NCBI RefSeq assembly: GCF_029893805.1
Contig: NZ_JARXYP010000001.1
Coordinates: 62,001 to 126,000 of the forward strand
Origin: Streptomyces sp. SAI-135
GTDB lineage: Bacteria > Actinomycetota > Actinomycetes > Streptomycetales > Streptomycetaceae
Length of the DNA stretch: 64,000 bases
Direction of reading: 5' to 3'
The notes beneath the pieces are model-generated. The model was not told the DNA's origin, did no database searches, and saw only the letters and a list, made by a program, of their open reading frames with translations. Numbering within the stretch: position 1 is the stretch's first letter; each line of letters opens with the position of its first letter. This document shows, in pieces, positions 38,330-47,865 of this stretch. Made by a program: the position numbers and the translations under genes.

Positions 38330-39334
38330 GGTCGTTTCTGATGGCTATTGGTGGGCGGGGTGGATCTCCTGGTTGGCCGGGCAGGACGCCCGTATGGTGC
38401 GGCGACACGAGCTCACGGACGCGCAGTGGCGGAAGATCGAGCCTCTTCTGCCCGGAAACGGCAAGCCGGGTGAGCAGTGGGCGGATCACCGCAGGGTGAT
38501 CAACGGGGTGCTTTTCCGGGCCCGGGCCGGGGTGCCGTGGCCTGACCTGCCTAAACGGTACGGCCCTTGGCAGACCGTCTATGAGCGCCATCGCCGCTGG
38601 TCGGCCGACGCCACCTGGCAGGCCGTCCTTGAGGAGTTGCAGATCGAGGCGGATGCCGGCGACCCGGACGGGGCGCTCGCCGGCCAGGCGAGCCGGCAGG
38701 AGTGGGCGGTGAACATCGACTCCACCTCCTGCCGGGCGCATCAGCACGCGGCCGGAGCGCCTCGCAAGCCCCCGGCCGACCACCCGCAAAAAGGGGCGGG
38801 GCGCGTGAGGAGGCAGAGGGGCCGGAGGCGTTGGGGCGCTCACGGGGCGGGTTGACCAGCAAGGTCCATCTGCTCTCCGACGACCGGGCCCGCCCGCTGC
38901 ACTGGCTGACCTCGCCCGGTCAGCGCGGTGACAGCCCGATGTTCGCCCCGGTGCTGGACGGCTTACGCATCCGGCGCCGCGGACCGGGCCGCCCGTACAG
39001 CCGGCCTGACCGGGTCCGCGGCGACAAGGCCTACTCCAGCCGCGACAACCGCGCCTACCTGCGACGGCGCGGCATCGAAGCCACCATCGCCCAGCCAGAC
39101 GACCAGCGGCTGCACCGCAAGCACCGGGGACGAGCCGGTGGCCGGCCCCCGGCCTTCGACAAGGTCCAGTACCGCCGTCGCAACGCAGTCGAGCGGTGCG
39201 TGAACAAGTGGAAGCGGTTCCGCGCGGTTTCTACCCGGTATGACAAACGTGACTACATCTTCAACGGCACTCTGACCGTCACCGCGATCGTCATCTGGCT
39301 CCGAGACACCGTCCAAGAGCCATCAGAAACGACC
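38330..39334. mobile_element. IS5-family element inserted in the ISAzo13 gene
   Basis: GTCGTTTCTGATGGCT (38331-38346) and its inverted copy AGCCATCAGAAACGAC (39318-39333) bound about 1 kb, with CTA on each side (38327-38329 and 39334-39336). The host frame is restored exactly when the element and one flank copy are removed. Confidence 0.85.
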
Positions 39335-39337
39335 TAG
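38394..39337 (+). CDS. IS5-family transposase, two frames joined by a likely -1 shift
   Basis: The first frame starts MVRRHELTDAQWRKIEPLLP, contains VLFRARAGVPWPDLPKRYGP and VNIDSTSCRAHQHAAGA (first Asp), and ends at 38855. The second frame carries SRGGLTSKVHLLSDDRARPL, VRGDKAYSSRDNRAYLR (second Asp) and RRRNAVERCVNKWKRFRAVS (Glu), ending at 39337. The phases join at CAAAAAGGGG near 38790, where a -1 slip on AAA gives one continuous product. Programmed frameshifting is known in IS elements, but a simple mutation cannot be excluded. Confidence 0.8.
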
Positions 39338-39601
39338 TCGCCCCTGGCACAGGTGCCAAGGCCAAGCTCACCCAAGCCGACCGGATCCTGGCCACCGTGC
39401 TCCACCTGCGCAAACTCGCGACCATGGACCTCCTCGGCCAGCTCTTCGGCGTCACCGCCATGACCATCAGCCGCGCGAAACAGGAAGTCCGCCCGTACCT
39501 GGAAGCACACGGCCACCACATCAACACCTCAACCGCCCGCCTCCGCACACCAGCCGACGTCGCCGCGTTTCTCGCTCCCGACCCCACCCAGACCAAGGTC
39601 A

Positions 39602-40441
39602 CATCTCATTTGGCTGGGTAAGCTGCCGGTCGTGGCAGGGATCGTTGAGCGGCTGGTGCCGGATGAGTTGTGGGAGCTGTTCCAGCGGGTGGTGCCGGAG
39701 GCTCCGTCGCGGCCTCAGGGCGGCGGTCGGCGCCGGCATGGTGACCGGGAGGTGTTGGCCGCAATCGTGTTCGTGGCCACGTCTGGCTGTACGTGGCAGC
39801 AGTTGCCGTCCGCGTCGTTCGGGCCGTCGGGCGCGACGGCTCACCGGCGCTTTGCCGAGTGGTCGAAGGCCCGCGTGTGGGCCAAGCTCCACCGCCTGGT
39901 CCTCGACGAGCTAGGCGCCCGCGGCGAGTTGGACTGGTCCCGCTGCGCGATCGACTCGGTGAACATGCGGGCCCTGAGGGGGAGCTGACAGGCCCGAATC
40001 CTGTCGACCGGGGCAAGTACGGCTCGAAGATCCACCTGATCACCGAGCGGACCGGTCTGCCCCTGTCCGTCGGAATCTCGGGGCCGAACCTGCACGACAG
40101 CCAGGCACTGATCCCGCTGGTGAAGGGGATACCGCCGATCCGCTCGCGGCGCGGACGCCGGCGGCGCAGACCGGCAAAGCTCCACGCCGACAAGGGATAC
40201 GACTACGACCACCTGCGGCGATGGTTACGCGGACGCGGCATCCGGCACCGCATCGCCCGCAAAGGCATCGAGTTCTCGAACCGCCTGGGCCGCCACCGCT
40301 GGACCATAGAACGCACCATGTCCTGGCTCGCCGGATGCCGCAGACTGCACCGCCGCTACGAGCGCAAAGCCGAACACTTCCTGGCCTTCACCGGCATCGC
40401 CTGCACCCTCATCTGCTACCGCAGACTCACCAAATGAGATG
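39602..40441. mobile_element. IS5-family element of 840 bp
   Basis: CATCTCATTTGG (39602-39613) and CCAAATGAGATG (40430-40441) are the terminal repeats. The element follows the end of the ISAzo13 frame and precedes the IS630 element with eight bases between. A C-terminal fragment of the same IS family is at 8719-8907. Confidence 0.8.
39632..40437 (+). CDS. IS5-family transposase, two frames with a -1 shift at GGGGG
   Basis: Frame one (39632-39988) gives MAGIVERLVPDELWELFQRV, TSGCTWQQLPSASFGPSGAT and CAIDSVNMRALRG (first Asp). Frame two continues with ELTGPNPVDRGKYGSKIHLI, KLHADKGYDYDHLRRWL (second Asp) and RHRWTIERTMSWLAGCRRLH (Glu), ending at 40437. The frames join at CTGAGGGGGAGCTGA near 39975: a -1 slip on GGG bypasses the TGA and reads R-G-E-L-T-G. 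All three catalytic residues are present. Confidence 0.8.
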
Positions 40442-40448
40442 ACGTCTA

Positions 40449-41605
40449 CTGATCTTTTCGTAAGTTCGGTGGGTGTGGTGGCTGTGTGGGTGGGAGGCTG
40501 TCGGGGTGGCTTATCACCCTTCCCCTTCGGTTGCCGGCTCCTCCCTTCCTCCCTTGTCGCGGCCTCAGTTGGCGGAGGCGCGTCGTGTTCGGGCAGTCGA
40601 GTTGTTCGAGGGCGGCGTCTCGAATGCGGAGATCGCGAGGGCGGTGGGGGTGTGTGCCGAGAGTGTGCGGCGTTGGCGGCGGGTGTGGGAGCAAGACGGT
40701 GCTTCGGGCCTGCGCAGACGGGCAGCCACCGGACGGCCACCCAAGCTGGACGACGCCCAGGTCGAGATGGTCCGGGCCGCGTTGGAGGAAGGTGCCCAGG
40801 CTCATGGTTTCGAGGCCGACCTGTGGACCCTGGAACGAGTCGGCGCGGTCGTCACCCGGACAACGGGGGTGGTGTTGTCGAGGGCGTCGGTGTGGCGGCT
40901 GCTGACCGGCCGGCTCGGATGGAGCCTGCAACGGCCCGAGCGGCGGGCGGTCGAGCGGGACGAGTCGGAGATCGCCCGCTGGATCGCGCACGAGTGGCCG
41001 CGCATCAAAAGGGGGCCGTGAACACACGTGCCTGGATCGTCTTCCTCGACGAATCAGGCGTCTCCCTGCTCCCTCAGATCCGCCGCACCTACTCGCCCCG
41101 AGGGCGGACTCCGATCCTGCGGCACCGGCTGAACTGGAAGCGCGCGTCGATGGCCGGAGCCCTGGGCTACCACTCCACCGACCCCGATCGCGGGGCCCGC
41201 CTGTGCTTCCACCTCAAGCCCGGCAGCTACGACACCGCAGGGCTCATCGAGGTCCTGGAACAGGTGAAGGTGTTCTACCGCGGCGAGCGGGTGGTCCTGG
41301 TCTGGGACGGCCTGTCCGCCCACTGGAGCCGGGCGATGCGGGCCTGGGTCGCCGGACAGGACTGGCTCACCCTGGAACGATTACCCGCCTACGCTCCCGA
41401 ACTGAACCCGGTGGAACTGCTGTGGTCCTCGCTCAAGAAGCGTGAACTCGCCAACCTCGCCGGCGACCACCTCGCCGATGTCGCCGACGCCACCGAGCAA
41501 GGCATCCACCGCATCAACGCCAACCCCCGACTGCCATGGTCATTCCTCGCCCATACCGGCCTGACCAGCCGCCCACCACACCCACCGAACTTACGAAAAG
41601 ATCAG
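40449..41605. mobile_element. IS630-family element
   Basis: Ends CTGATCTTTTCGTAAGTTCG (40449-40468) and the inverted copy ending at 41605 are flanked by TA (40447-40448 and 41606-41607). Length 1157 bp. It differs in sequence from the IS630-type element at 6951-8562. Confidence 0.88.
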
Positions 41606-41608
41606 TAA
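40473..41608 (+). CDS. IS630-family transposase, two frames with a -1 shift at AAAAGGGGG
   Basis: The first frame (to 41021) has the helix-turn-helix EGGVSNAEIARAVGVCAESV and the linker domain WRLLTGRLGWSLQRPERRAV. The second carries WIVFLDESGVSLLPQIRRTY (first Asp), RVVLVWDGLSAHWSRAMRAW (second Asp) and YAPELNPVELLWSSLKKREL (Glu). The frames join at ATCAAAAGGGGGCC near 41008-41020, where a -1 slip on AAA gives I-K-K-G-A-V-N-T-R-A-W. Such A-tract slippage is typical for IS630 elements with two frames, so the element may be active. Confidence 0.85.
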
Positions 41609-41700
41609 AGCACCGCAGCCGACTCGTTCGGAAGCTCCTGAGGGGGTACGAGCTCGGCCAGACCGACTCGCTTTGGCAGCCGGACGAGGTCCTCCGCATG

Positions 41701-43182
41701 TCATTCTGAGCGTTCAACCTTGCGGCGGAGGATCTTGCCTGTGGGTCCCTTGGGTAGGGCGTCGACGAGCCAGACCGAGCGGGGATACTTGTACGCCGCG
41801 AGACGGTCCCGGACGAAGTTCTTGAGCTCCTCCGGGTCCGCCTCAAAGCCCGGCTTGAGGGCCACCGCGGCGCCGATCTCCTCGCCCAGCTCGGCGTGTT
41901 TGATCCCGATCACTGCGGCCTCGGCCACGGCGGGGTGCTCGTAGAGGGTCTCCTCGACCTCGCGGGGGTAGACGTTGTAGCCGCCGCGGATGATCAGGTC
42001 TTTCTTGCGGTCGACGATGGTGTAGTAACCGTCCGCGTCCTTGGTGGCGATGTCGCCGCTGCGGAACCAGCCGTCAGGTATGGCTGCGGCGGTGGCGTCG
42101 GGACGGTTCCAGTAGCCCTTCATGACGTTCTCACCACGGATGGCGATCTCACCGGGCTCACCGGCCGGGACATCCTCACCGTCGTCGTTGACCAGGCGCA
42201 TCTCGCAGCCGCGTACCGGAAAACCGATGGTGCCTGCCTTGCGCTCACGGCCGGGCTGGTTGAACGACACGACCGGCGCGGTCTCAGACAGGCCGTAACC
42301 CTCGAAGACCTCGCAGCCGAACCGGGACTCGAAGCCGCGCAGAATCTCCACCGGCATCGCGGAGCCACCGGTCATGCAGGTGCGCAGCGAGGACATGTCG
42401 GCGTGCGCCGCATCGGGGCAGTTCAGCATCGCCGCGTACATGGTGGGCACACCCTCGAACACGGTCACCCGGTCACGGGCCACCACCTCCAGAGCCTTGA
42501 CCGGATCGAACCGCGGAATCAACGTCAGTGTGGCGCCCGATTGGATTACGGCGTTAAGCCCGCAGGTCAGGCCGAAGACGTGGAACAGGGGGAGGCAACC
42601 CATGACCACGTCGTGGGGGCCGGTCTCGATCAGCGTCTCGGCCGTGGTGGCAGCGTTGGAGCACAGGTTGCGGTGGGTGAGCTCCGCGCCCTTGGGCTGC
42701 CCGGTAGTGCCGGAGGTGTAGAGGATGACGGCGGTTTCGCCGTCCGCACGCTCAACCGGCACTTCGATCGGGGTGCCCCTGAGCTCGGTGGGGCCGATCG
42801 CAGGGACAGTGATACCAGTGATCCCCAGGGCTTTGGCGGCCCCGGGCACGACGTCCCTGGAGCCGTCCCAGCCGTAGACGACTTTCATGCCCGAGTCGCT
42901 CAGGTAGTACTCGACCTCGCGAGCCTTGAGCAGCGGGTTCATCGGCACCACGACCGCGCCTGCGAGCAGCACGCCGTAGAACAGGACCGGGAAGGCGGGC
43001 ACGTTCGGCAGCATCAGACCGACCCGCTCGCCCGGTTCAACGCCGCGTTCGCGCAAGTCGCCGGCCACGGCGGCGGCGGCCGTGTGCAGCGCGGCGTAGT
43101 CCAGCACATAGTCGTCCAGTTTGATCGCCAGGTTATGGGGCTGCGAACGGGCGGTCGCGAGCAGGTTCATGGCCAGGTTCAC
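41701..43182 (-). CDS. Long-chain/medium-chain acyl-CoA ligase
   Basis: 493 residues from GTG 43182, behind GGAAAGGA. AMP-binding motifs: [20 protein letters not shown] (P-loop), [36 protein letters not shown], and [20 protein letters not shown], with the C-terminal Lys in [15 protein letters not shown]. It activates a carboxylic acid with ATP and CoA to the acyl-CoA. It is on the same strand as the flavin-monooxygenase operon (44237-47854) but separated by a decayed gene, so it probably prepares a substrate or product of that pathway for beta-oxidation-type breakdown. The chain specificity is not visible. Confidence 0.93.
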   Translation of the reverse strand: MNLAMNLLATARSQPHNLAIKLDDYVLDYAALHTAAAAVAGDLRERGVEPGERVGLMLPNVPAFPVLFYGVLLAGAVVVPMNPLLKAREVEYYLSDSGMKVVYGWDGSRDVVPGAAKALGITGITVPAIGPTELRGTPIEVPVERADGETAVILYTSGTTGQPKGAELTHRNLCSNAATTAETLIETGPHDVVMGCLPLFHVFGLTCGLNAVIQSGATLTLIPRFDPVKALEVVARDRVTVFEGVPTMYAAMLNCPDAAHADMSSLRTCMTGGSAMPVEILRGFESRFGCEVFEGYGLSETAPVVSFNQPGRERKAGTIGFPVRGCEMRLVNDDGEDVPAGEPGEIAIRGENVMKGYWNRPDATAAAIPDGWFRSGDIATKDADGYYTIVDRKKDLIIRGGYNVYPREVEETLYEHPAVAEAAVIGIKHAELGEEIGAAVALKPGFEADPEELKNFVRDRLAAYKYPRSVWLVDALPKGPTGKILRRKVERSE

Positions 43183-43199
43183 GGTCGGTCCTTTCCAAG

Positions 43200-44010
43200 A
43201 GGGCACGGCGAGATAACCGGCGGCGTGGCAGAGAAGTAGCCCGGCGGCGTCAAGGATCTCGAGCGTCGCCGGCGAAACGGGGCTGAAGGCGACCTCGGCG
43301 CCTCGGTACGGAGGAGGCGGGCTTCGAGGTCGAGGGTGATGGTGTCGCCGTCGGTGACCGGGTCGCGGATCCCGTGAGGGTGACCGCGGGTAGGCCGAAG
43401 CGGATCGTGGTGCAGTGGAAGGGAGAGTTGAAGTCCTCGGCGACGACCGCGGTGATATTGAGGTGGCTTAGCAACACCATGCCCTGAAGCTGGAGCACAA
43501 GCCGAGGTTGCGGCCCGCTATCAGGATGCACCCAGGCGCGCCCGTTCGGACCAGCCTGAGCCCAGGTCGTAGAGCAGATACGTAGCCGCCTTGCCCACGG
43601 GCAAGCGCATCGCAAATCTGGGATCGTTTGCGCGCATCCAGGAAGATTCATCAGGTCGGTGATGCACTCGGTCACGTCGGAGCTGGCTACCGTGGCGGTG
43701 AAGGCCAAGGAGAACTCGGCATCGGGGCAGCCCATCCCACGCGCGTGGTGGGCGGCCCGATGCGTGGGCCAGATCTTCCCGATCATGGTGCCCATGAGAT
43801 CTCCGTCGGTGGTCGCGACGGATCAGTGGGAACGCTCGCCGAGCGCGACCGAGTCGTCGTATCCGACTGCTCGGAAGCTCCCGAGCAGGCCCTCCGCGAG
43901 GTGTGGGTCTATCCCGCCCAAGTCGGCCAGCGCGGCGGCCGTGGCGGCGGTGACGGGGTGAAGCAACGCTCCGGGATGGATCGGTCAGCGTCATGCGGGC
44001 CGCCGTGACG
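43200..44010 (-). pseudogene. Degraded gene between the acyl-CoA ligase and the monooxygenase operon
   Basis: Several phases carry coding-like pieces in order: VEQELETVEAAPGYLVTAAR, MTLTDPS, HPVTAATAAALADLGGIDPH, LLGSFRAVGYDDSVALGERS and a TGA, then [74 protein letters not shown], and [20 protein letters not shown]. Frame changes and stops separate them. The last two pieces faintly resemble the small-subunit (swivel) domain of aconitase/LeuD-type dehydratases. I cannot name the others. An ancestral enzyme of the pathway appears to have decayed here. Bases 44011-44236 contain a few more coding-like fragments but no gene. Confidence 0.35.
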
Positions 44011-44236
44011 AGGTATCCCGGGGCGGCCTCGACGGTTTCCAGCTCTTGTTCAACACGGCGATCACCGCTTCGCAGGCTCCCCGCTCGCGCGGCTCAGCGC
44101 CCGACCGGCCGCGGCATCGTTGCAGCTGAGGCGTCGCGACTGGGTGTGGGCAACGTCTGGGCCGGTCGCAGCGCGATCCTCGCACTGCCGGGGCAGAACT
44201 CGCGCAGCCATTGGGCGACTTGAGGGCGTGCCCCCT

Positions 44237-44752
44237 TCAGCAAGGTACGGCGGCCAATTCGCGGAAGCTGCTGCCATGGAAGACCATGGGGCTGACCTCG
44301 GGCCGAACGGTCAGGTTGTGCACCCGCAGTAGGACGATCGCGTGGTCGCCCGCCGCGAGAGTCTCGTGGACGGAGGTCTCCAGCCATGCCGCTGCGCCCT
44401 CGACAAACAGAGCGCCGGCGTCGGAGGTGAGGGTGTCGAGGCCGGCGAAGCGGTCGCCGCCCTTACTGCCGAGCGAGCGGGCGGCACCGGTGAGGTCGGC
44501 GCCGAGCGCGCTGACGCCGAGGCGGGGCGCGGAGACCAGCTTGGGCCAGGTGGCTGAGGTGTTCTGGATGCAGAAGGCAACGAGTGGCGGGTCGAGGGAG
44601 ACCGGCACGAAGGTGCTCGCGGCGAGACCCGTGCGTTCGCCGTCGACCTCGGCGGCGATGGCGACTACTCCGCTCGGGAACTGGCCGTAAGCGTGGCGCA
44701 GGGTGCGCGTGTCGAGGCTGCGGGACAGGCTTGGCGTGGTGGACGCGGTCAT
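44237..44752 (-). CDS. Flavin reductase (FMN-binding split barrel)
   Basis: 171 residues: LRHAYGQFPSGVVAIAAEVD at the start, LAASTFVPVSLDPPLVAFCI, then FAGLDTLTSDAGALFVEGAA and HAIVLLRVHNLTVRPEVSPM, with a final VFHGSSFREL. These are the landmarks of the short-chain flavin reductase family (NtaB/HpaC-like), which uses NAD(P)H to make FMNH2 for a partner monooxygenase. The partner is most likely the NtaA-like protein encoded three genes upstream. Its ATG overlaps the stop of the DUF4387 gene by 4 bp, so it is the last gene of a translationally coupled four-gene operon. Confidence 0.92.
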   Translation of the reverse strand: MTASTTPSLSRSLDTRTLRHAYGQFPSGVVAIAAEVDGERTGLAASTFVPVSLDPPLVAFCIQNTSATWPKLVSAPRLGVSALGADLTGAARSLGSKGGDRFAGLDTLTSDAGALFVEGAAAWLETSVHETLAAGDHAIVLLRVHNLTVRPEVSPMVFHGSSFRELAAVPC

Positions 44753-45105
44753 GCGAGGGCTTCCCTTCCGGGGGCAGGAGCTGGGGCGGGTACGAGAATG
44801 TCAAGCAGCGGTCCGTGCTGCTGGGCTCCGAATGTGTCGCGTTCGCCGACGCTGCCCTGGTCGCCCTGCCGGACCAAGGTGAGCTTGAAGGCCAGGGCGG
44901 GTTCGAAGAATTGGCAGGTACGGACATCGCTCTCGGTCACCGAGTACAGGCTGGCGAGGGCGGTGGGGTTCAAGACGCCGCTGTCGCGGACGTGGGCATA
45001 CCTGTCGGCGTCGGTGAACATGACGTCGAAGGTGATCTCGTAGGGTCCCGCGTTCTTGCTGCGGATGACCTCCGCGAGGTCCTTGAGCGGGACGGTCGCA
45101 CTCAT
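44749..45105 (-). CDS. DUF4387 protein
   Basis: The start is ATG 45105, overlapping the stop of the AtuA gene (ATGA-type). The 118 residues show LKDLAEVIRSKNAGPYEITF, DVMFTDADRYAHVRDSGVLN, SLYSVTESDVRTCQFFEPAL and FGAQQHGPLLDILVP. This fits the DUF4387 pattern of about 100 residues with its RSKNAGP and DxyGaQqhaPLL motifs. The family is regularly encoded beside AtuA/DUF1446 proteins, and the two may form one enzyme. Its biochemical role is not established. The last ten residues (PAPAPAPGREALA) are a low-complexity tail. Confidence 0.88.
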   Translation of the reverse strand: MSATVPLKDLAEVIRSKNAGPYEITFDVMFTDADRYAHVRDSGVLNPTALASLYSVTESDVRTCQFFEPALAFKLTLVRQGDQGSVGERDTFGAQQHGPLLDILVPAPAPAPGREALA

Positions 45106-46493
45106 CGGGTGGCCTCCTTGGCGGGTATCAGGCCCACCTGTCGGTGGGCGACGGGGAACAGGTCGAGGTCCCGGGCGTCCATGAGGTGGTAGAGGGTGAA
45201 GGCGCACACCGGGCCGATGGGGCTTTCCATCGGGTTGAGCGGTAGCGCCATGTTCCCGGCGGTCGCCATCTGCCCGGGGTAGGACAGGTGAAGGCAGCCG
45301 ATGCGCACGGTGGTGCAGATGGCGAGGGCGAGTTCGGGGCTCTGTGCGGTGACCTCTCCGAGGATGCCGACCTCGTGTGGCACGGCGGTGGAGGGCTCCA
45401 GCGGGCCCATCACCCCATTGCGGCCGTAGACGTGGAACGCCAGCCTGGCAGCGCCAGAGGCGAGTTCGGGGTGGAGCTGGGCCGTCTGTCGTTCGACGCG
45501 TTCGAGGAAGGTGTCGAGCTGGGCGATGAGGATCGGGTCGTGGATGCCGCCGATGAAGGCGGCGCGGTGGCCGACCACGGCCGCTCCCTCGACCTTGAGG
45601 ACCGGATGGTCACTGGGCAGGAAGCGGCTGCCGCTGACCCGGACGGTGCGCTCGTCGACGGCCTCGTACACGCATGCGCGGACGTCGAGGACGCCGCCGG
45701 GGCCGGGCAGCAGGTCGGGGCGGCTCTTCTCATAAAGGGTGTGTGCGGCCACCGACAGCGGGGTGCAGCGCTGCGCCGGACCGGAGGGCGTGAGCTCGAA
45801 GCTGTCCCGGTGCACGGTGGCGATGACACCGCCACCCTTGGGTTCGGCGCAGGCTCCCCCGCATTCGAGGATCTTGCCCATGTGCCAGGCGATGCCGGGT
45901 TCGACGCCGTGGTGCAGGGCGAAGGCTGCGTGTGGCGCCGGGTCGTAGGCGCGACCAGCGATGATCACGTCGAAGGGTTCACCGGATGCGAGGATCTCCA
46001 GGAAGGGCTCGGCGCCCATCTGCGCGACCAGGCCCGTGGCCTCCCGTATGTCCTTTTCCGAGGGCAGTTCCCCACGCACGTTCGGCTCGATAAGGCCGCG
46101 GGCCAGCCTGTCGGCCACGACATCGGCGGGCATGTCCGCGCCGATGGTCACCACCCGCAGGCTCAGCCCCTCCTCGTCGGCCAGCCTGTCCACCAGGTCG
46201 GTCATCCGGGCGACCTGCTCGTCGGTGCCGGCTCCCCCGGCGGAGCTGATGACGAGCGGGATGCGGTGATCTGCGACGGCCCGCAGCATGGGCCTGAGGT
46301 CACGGGCGTAGGACTCCACCGTGACGAGGGTCTTGCCCAGCCCGAGCATGTACGGGCCGGGGTCGGTGGAGCCGGAGTCGACGACGATGAGGTCGACGCC
46401 TTCCTCTACGGTGCGGTGGAAGTCGGCCAGGTCGTAGCCGTAGCCGAGCATGCCCTGCGGGGTGAAGATCCGGATCGGCAGCGAGGCGCTCAT
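45102..46493 (-). CDS. AtuA-type protein (DUF1446)
   Basis: From ATG 46493, 463 residues: IRIFTPQGMLGYGYDLADFH, LIVVDSGSTDPGPYMLGLGK, PLVISSAGGAGTDEQVARMT, VIIAGRAYDPAPHAAFALHH and MGKILECGGACAEPKGGGVI. These match the AtuA family named after acyclic terpene utilisation in Pseudomonas, where the gene belongs to the citronellol/geraniol catabolic cluster with unknown exact chemistry. The conserved Cys/Gly-rich ECGGACAEP region may be the active site. It overlaps the monooxygenase gene upstream and the DUF4387 gene downstream, so the three should be made together. No other Atu enzymes are present, so a terpene substrate is not implied. Confidence 0.9.
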   Translation of the reverse strand: MSASLPIRIFTPQGMLGYGYDLADFHRTVEEGVDLIVVDSGSTDPGPYMLGLGKTLVTVESYARDLRPMLRAVADHRIPLVISSAGGAGTDEQVARMTDLVDRLADEEGLSLRVVTIGADMPADVVADRLARGLIEPNVRGELPSEKDIREATGLVAQMGAEPFLEILASGEPFDVIIAGRAYDPAPHAAFALHHGVEPGIAWHMGKILECGGACAEPKGGGVIATVHRDSFELTPSGPAQRCTPLSVAAHTLYEKSRPDLLPGPGGVLDVRACVYEAVDERTVRVSGSRFLPSDHPVLKVEGAAVVGHRAAFIGGIHDPILIAQLDTFLERVERQTAQLHPELASGAARLAFHVYGRNGVMGPLEPSTAVPHEVGILGEVTAQSPELALAICTTVRIGCLHLSYPGQMATAGNMALPLNPMESPIGPVCAFTLYHLMDARDLDLFPVAHRQVGLIPAKEATR

Positions 46494-47854
46494 GCCGCGG
46501 CCTCCCGGTTCGCCTCGGCCGGAGCGGGCAGGCCGAGGTTCTCGCGCAGCGTGGAGCCGGTGTACGAATCCCTCACCAGGCCGCGGCGCCGCAGTTCGGG
46601 GACGACCAGCCGTGCGAAGTCCTCGTAAGTGCCCGGGACGGAGGAGGCGCTGAGCACGAAGCCGTCGCAGCAGGAGCCGAACCACTGCTCGAGCTGGTCG
46701 GCGATCTGCTGCGGGGTGCCCACCATGGTGGAGTCGCCCTTGGGCAGGGAGCCGCGGCCGGAGTACTCCACGAAGTCCCGCACGCAGGGGTTCGCAGTGC
46801 CGCTGAGCTGGATGACGCGGTCGCGTAGCCCCTGCCAGGACATGGCGGCCAGTTCGGTGTCGGTGAACGGCTCGTCGTAGGGACGGGTGGACAGGTCGAC
46901 GTTCAGGACCTCGCACAGCAGGGCCAGGCTGTCCTCGGGTCGGGCCAGAGCGTCGGTCAACTCAAAGTTGCGGCGGGCTAGTTCGGGGGTCTCGCCGGTG
47001 ATGACGCTGATCGCGGGAGCGACAACCACCTGTGCCGGATCGCGGCCCGCGTCGGCCACGGCCTGCTTGACCGCCTGGTATTGCTTTTCTCCCGTCTCCC
47101 GCGAGGAGTACGCGGTGAACACGACGTCGGCCCAGCGACCGGCGAAGGCCATGCCGCGGCCGCTCGATCCGGCCTGGAGCAGCACGGGGTGTCCCTGGCG
47201 TGAGCGAGGCACCGTGAAGGCACCGTCGACGTCGAAGAACTTGCCCGAGAAGGTGGTCCTGCGGACCTTGTCGGGGTCGGCGAAAACGCCGGTCTCCTTG
47301 TCGAGAACCAGCGCGTCGGCGTCCCAGCTGGTCCACATCCGACTCACGATCTCGAGGAACTCGTCCGCCCTGTCGTAGCGCAGGTCGTGCTCCAGGTGGC
47401 CTGTGCGTCCGAAGTTCGCGGCTTCGGAGTCGTTCAGGGAGGTGACGATGTTCCAGGCGACCCGGCCGCCGGTCATCAGGTCCAGCGTGGCGAAGAGCCG
47501 AGCTACGTGGAAGGGCTCGTAGTAGGTCGTCGAGTACGTCGCCCCGAGACCGAGGTGTGTGGTCGCGGCCGCCATGGCCATCAGGATCGGTGTCGGATCC
47601 ATCTTGACGGAGCGGATCCCGTGCCGGAGGGCCAGTTCGTGGCTGTGGCCGTAGACGTCGGGCATGGCCAGACGGTCATCGAAGAACGCCATGTCGAATG
47701 TGGCGTCCTCCAGCGTCTTCGCGATACGGGTGAAATAAGAAGCGGACAGGAAGTCCGTCATCGAAGACGGGTGACGCCAAGATCCCACATAATTGGAACA
47801 GTTCTGGGCCTGCAGAAAAGCAATGAGTGCCATTCGGCGGGAGTCGTCAGGCAT
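46490..47854 (-). CDS. Flavin-dependent monooxygenase of the NtaA/SnaA/DszA family
   Basis: 454 residues from ATG 47854, behind AAGGAGGAAC. Family landmarks: MALIAFLQAQNCSNYVGSWR, IAKTLEDATFDMAFFDDRLA, LGLGATYSTTYYEPFHVARL, SGGRVAWNIVTS-type segment (TGGRVAWNIVTSLNDSEAAN), YDRADEFLEIVSRMWTSWDA, HPVLLQAGSSGRGMAFAGRW and DVVFTAYSSRETGEKQYQAV. These class C enzymes use FMNH2 and O2 to cleave C-N or C-S bonds or hydroxylate (nitrilotriacetate, EDTA, pristinamycin, dibenzothiophene sulfone). FMNH2 would come from the flavin reductase of the same operon. The substrate is unknown. It is the first gene of the operon and is divergent from the IclR gene. Confidence 0.93.
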   Translation of the reverse strand: MPDDSRRMALIAFLQAQNCSNYVGSWRHPSSMTDFLSASYFTRIAKTLEDATFDMAFFDDRLAMPDVYGHSHELALRHGIRSVKMDPTPILMAMAAATTHLGLGATYSTTYYEPFHVARLFATLDLMTGGRVAWNIVTSLNDSEAANFGRTGHLEHDLRYDRADEFLEIVSRMWTSWDADALVLDKETGVFADPDKVRRTTFSGKFFDVDGAFTVPRSRQGHPVLLQAGSSGRGMAFAGRWADVVFTAYSSRETGEKQYQAVKQAVADAGRDPAQVVVAPAISVITGETPELARRNFELTDALARPEDSLALLCEVLNVDLSTRPYDEPFTDTELAAMSWQGLRDRVIQLSGTANPCVRDFVEYSGRGSLPKGDSTMVGTPQQIADQLEQWFGSCCDGFVLSASSVPGTYEDFARLVVPELRRRGLVRDSYTGSTLRENLGLPAPAEANREAAA

Positions 47855-47865
47855 TGTTCCTCCTT

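Larger units (their letters stand above)
36893..39621 (+). pseudogene. ISAzo13-family transposase gene, nonsense- and frameshift-damaged and interrupted by an IS5 element
   Basis: The reading starts SGLDEQRAVLAAKFEAILPH, hits TAG near 37006, and continues with RAVARAAGVREATLSAGVRE, LGRVRRPGAGRK, the catalytic VISVDTKKKELVGPFKNNGR and LLITADAGGSNGYRTR. One missing base near 37850 shifts the frame before HLPPGTSKWNRIEHRLFSHI, which holds the catalytic Glu. The sequence goes on to TGIQVSDDEIAALPITRHRF and a C-terminal extension, broken at 38329 by an IS5 element and resumed at 39335 (VAPGTGAKAKLTQADRI) up to 39621. Excising 38330-39334 joins RAHERL to VAPGTG in frame. Confidence 0.8.

Noticed and set aside
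41896..43239. Plus-strand frame of 447 codons opposite the acyl-CoA ligase
   Set aside because: Antisense shadow; all AMP-binding motifs are on the minus strand.
45288..46628. Plus-strand frame of 446 codons opposite the AtuA gene
   Set aside because: Antisense shadow; the minus strand has the conserved AtuA motifs and 4-bp gene overlaps.
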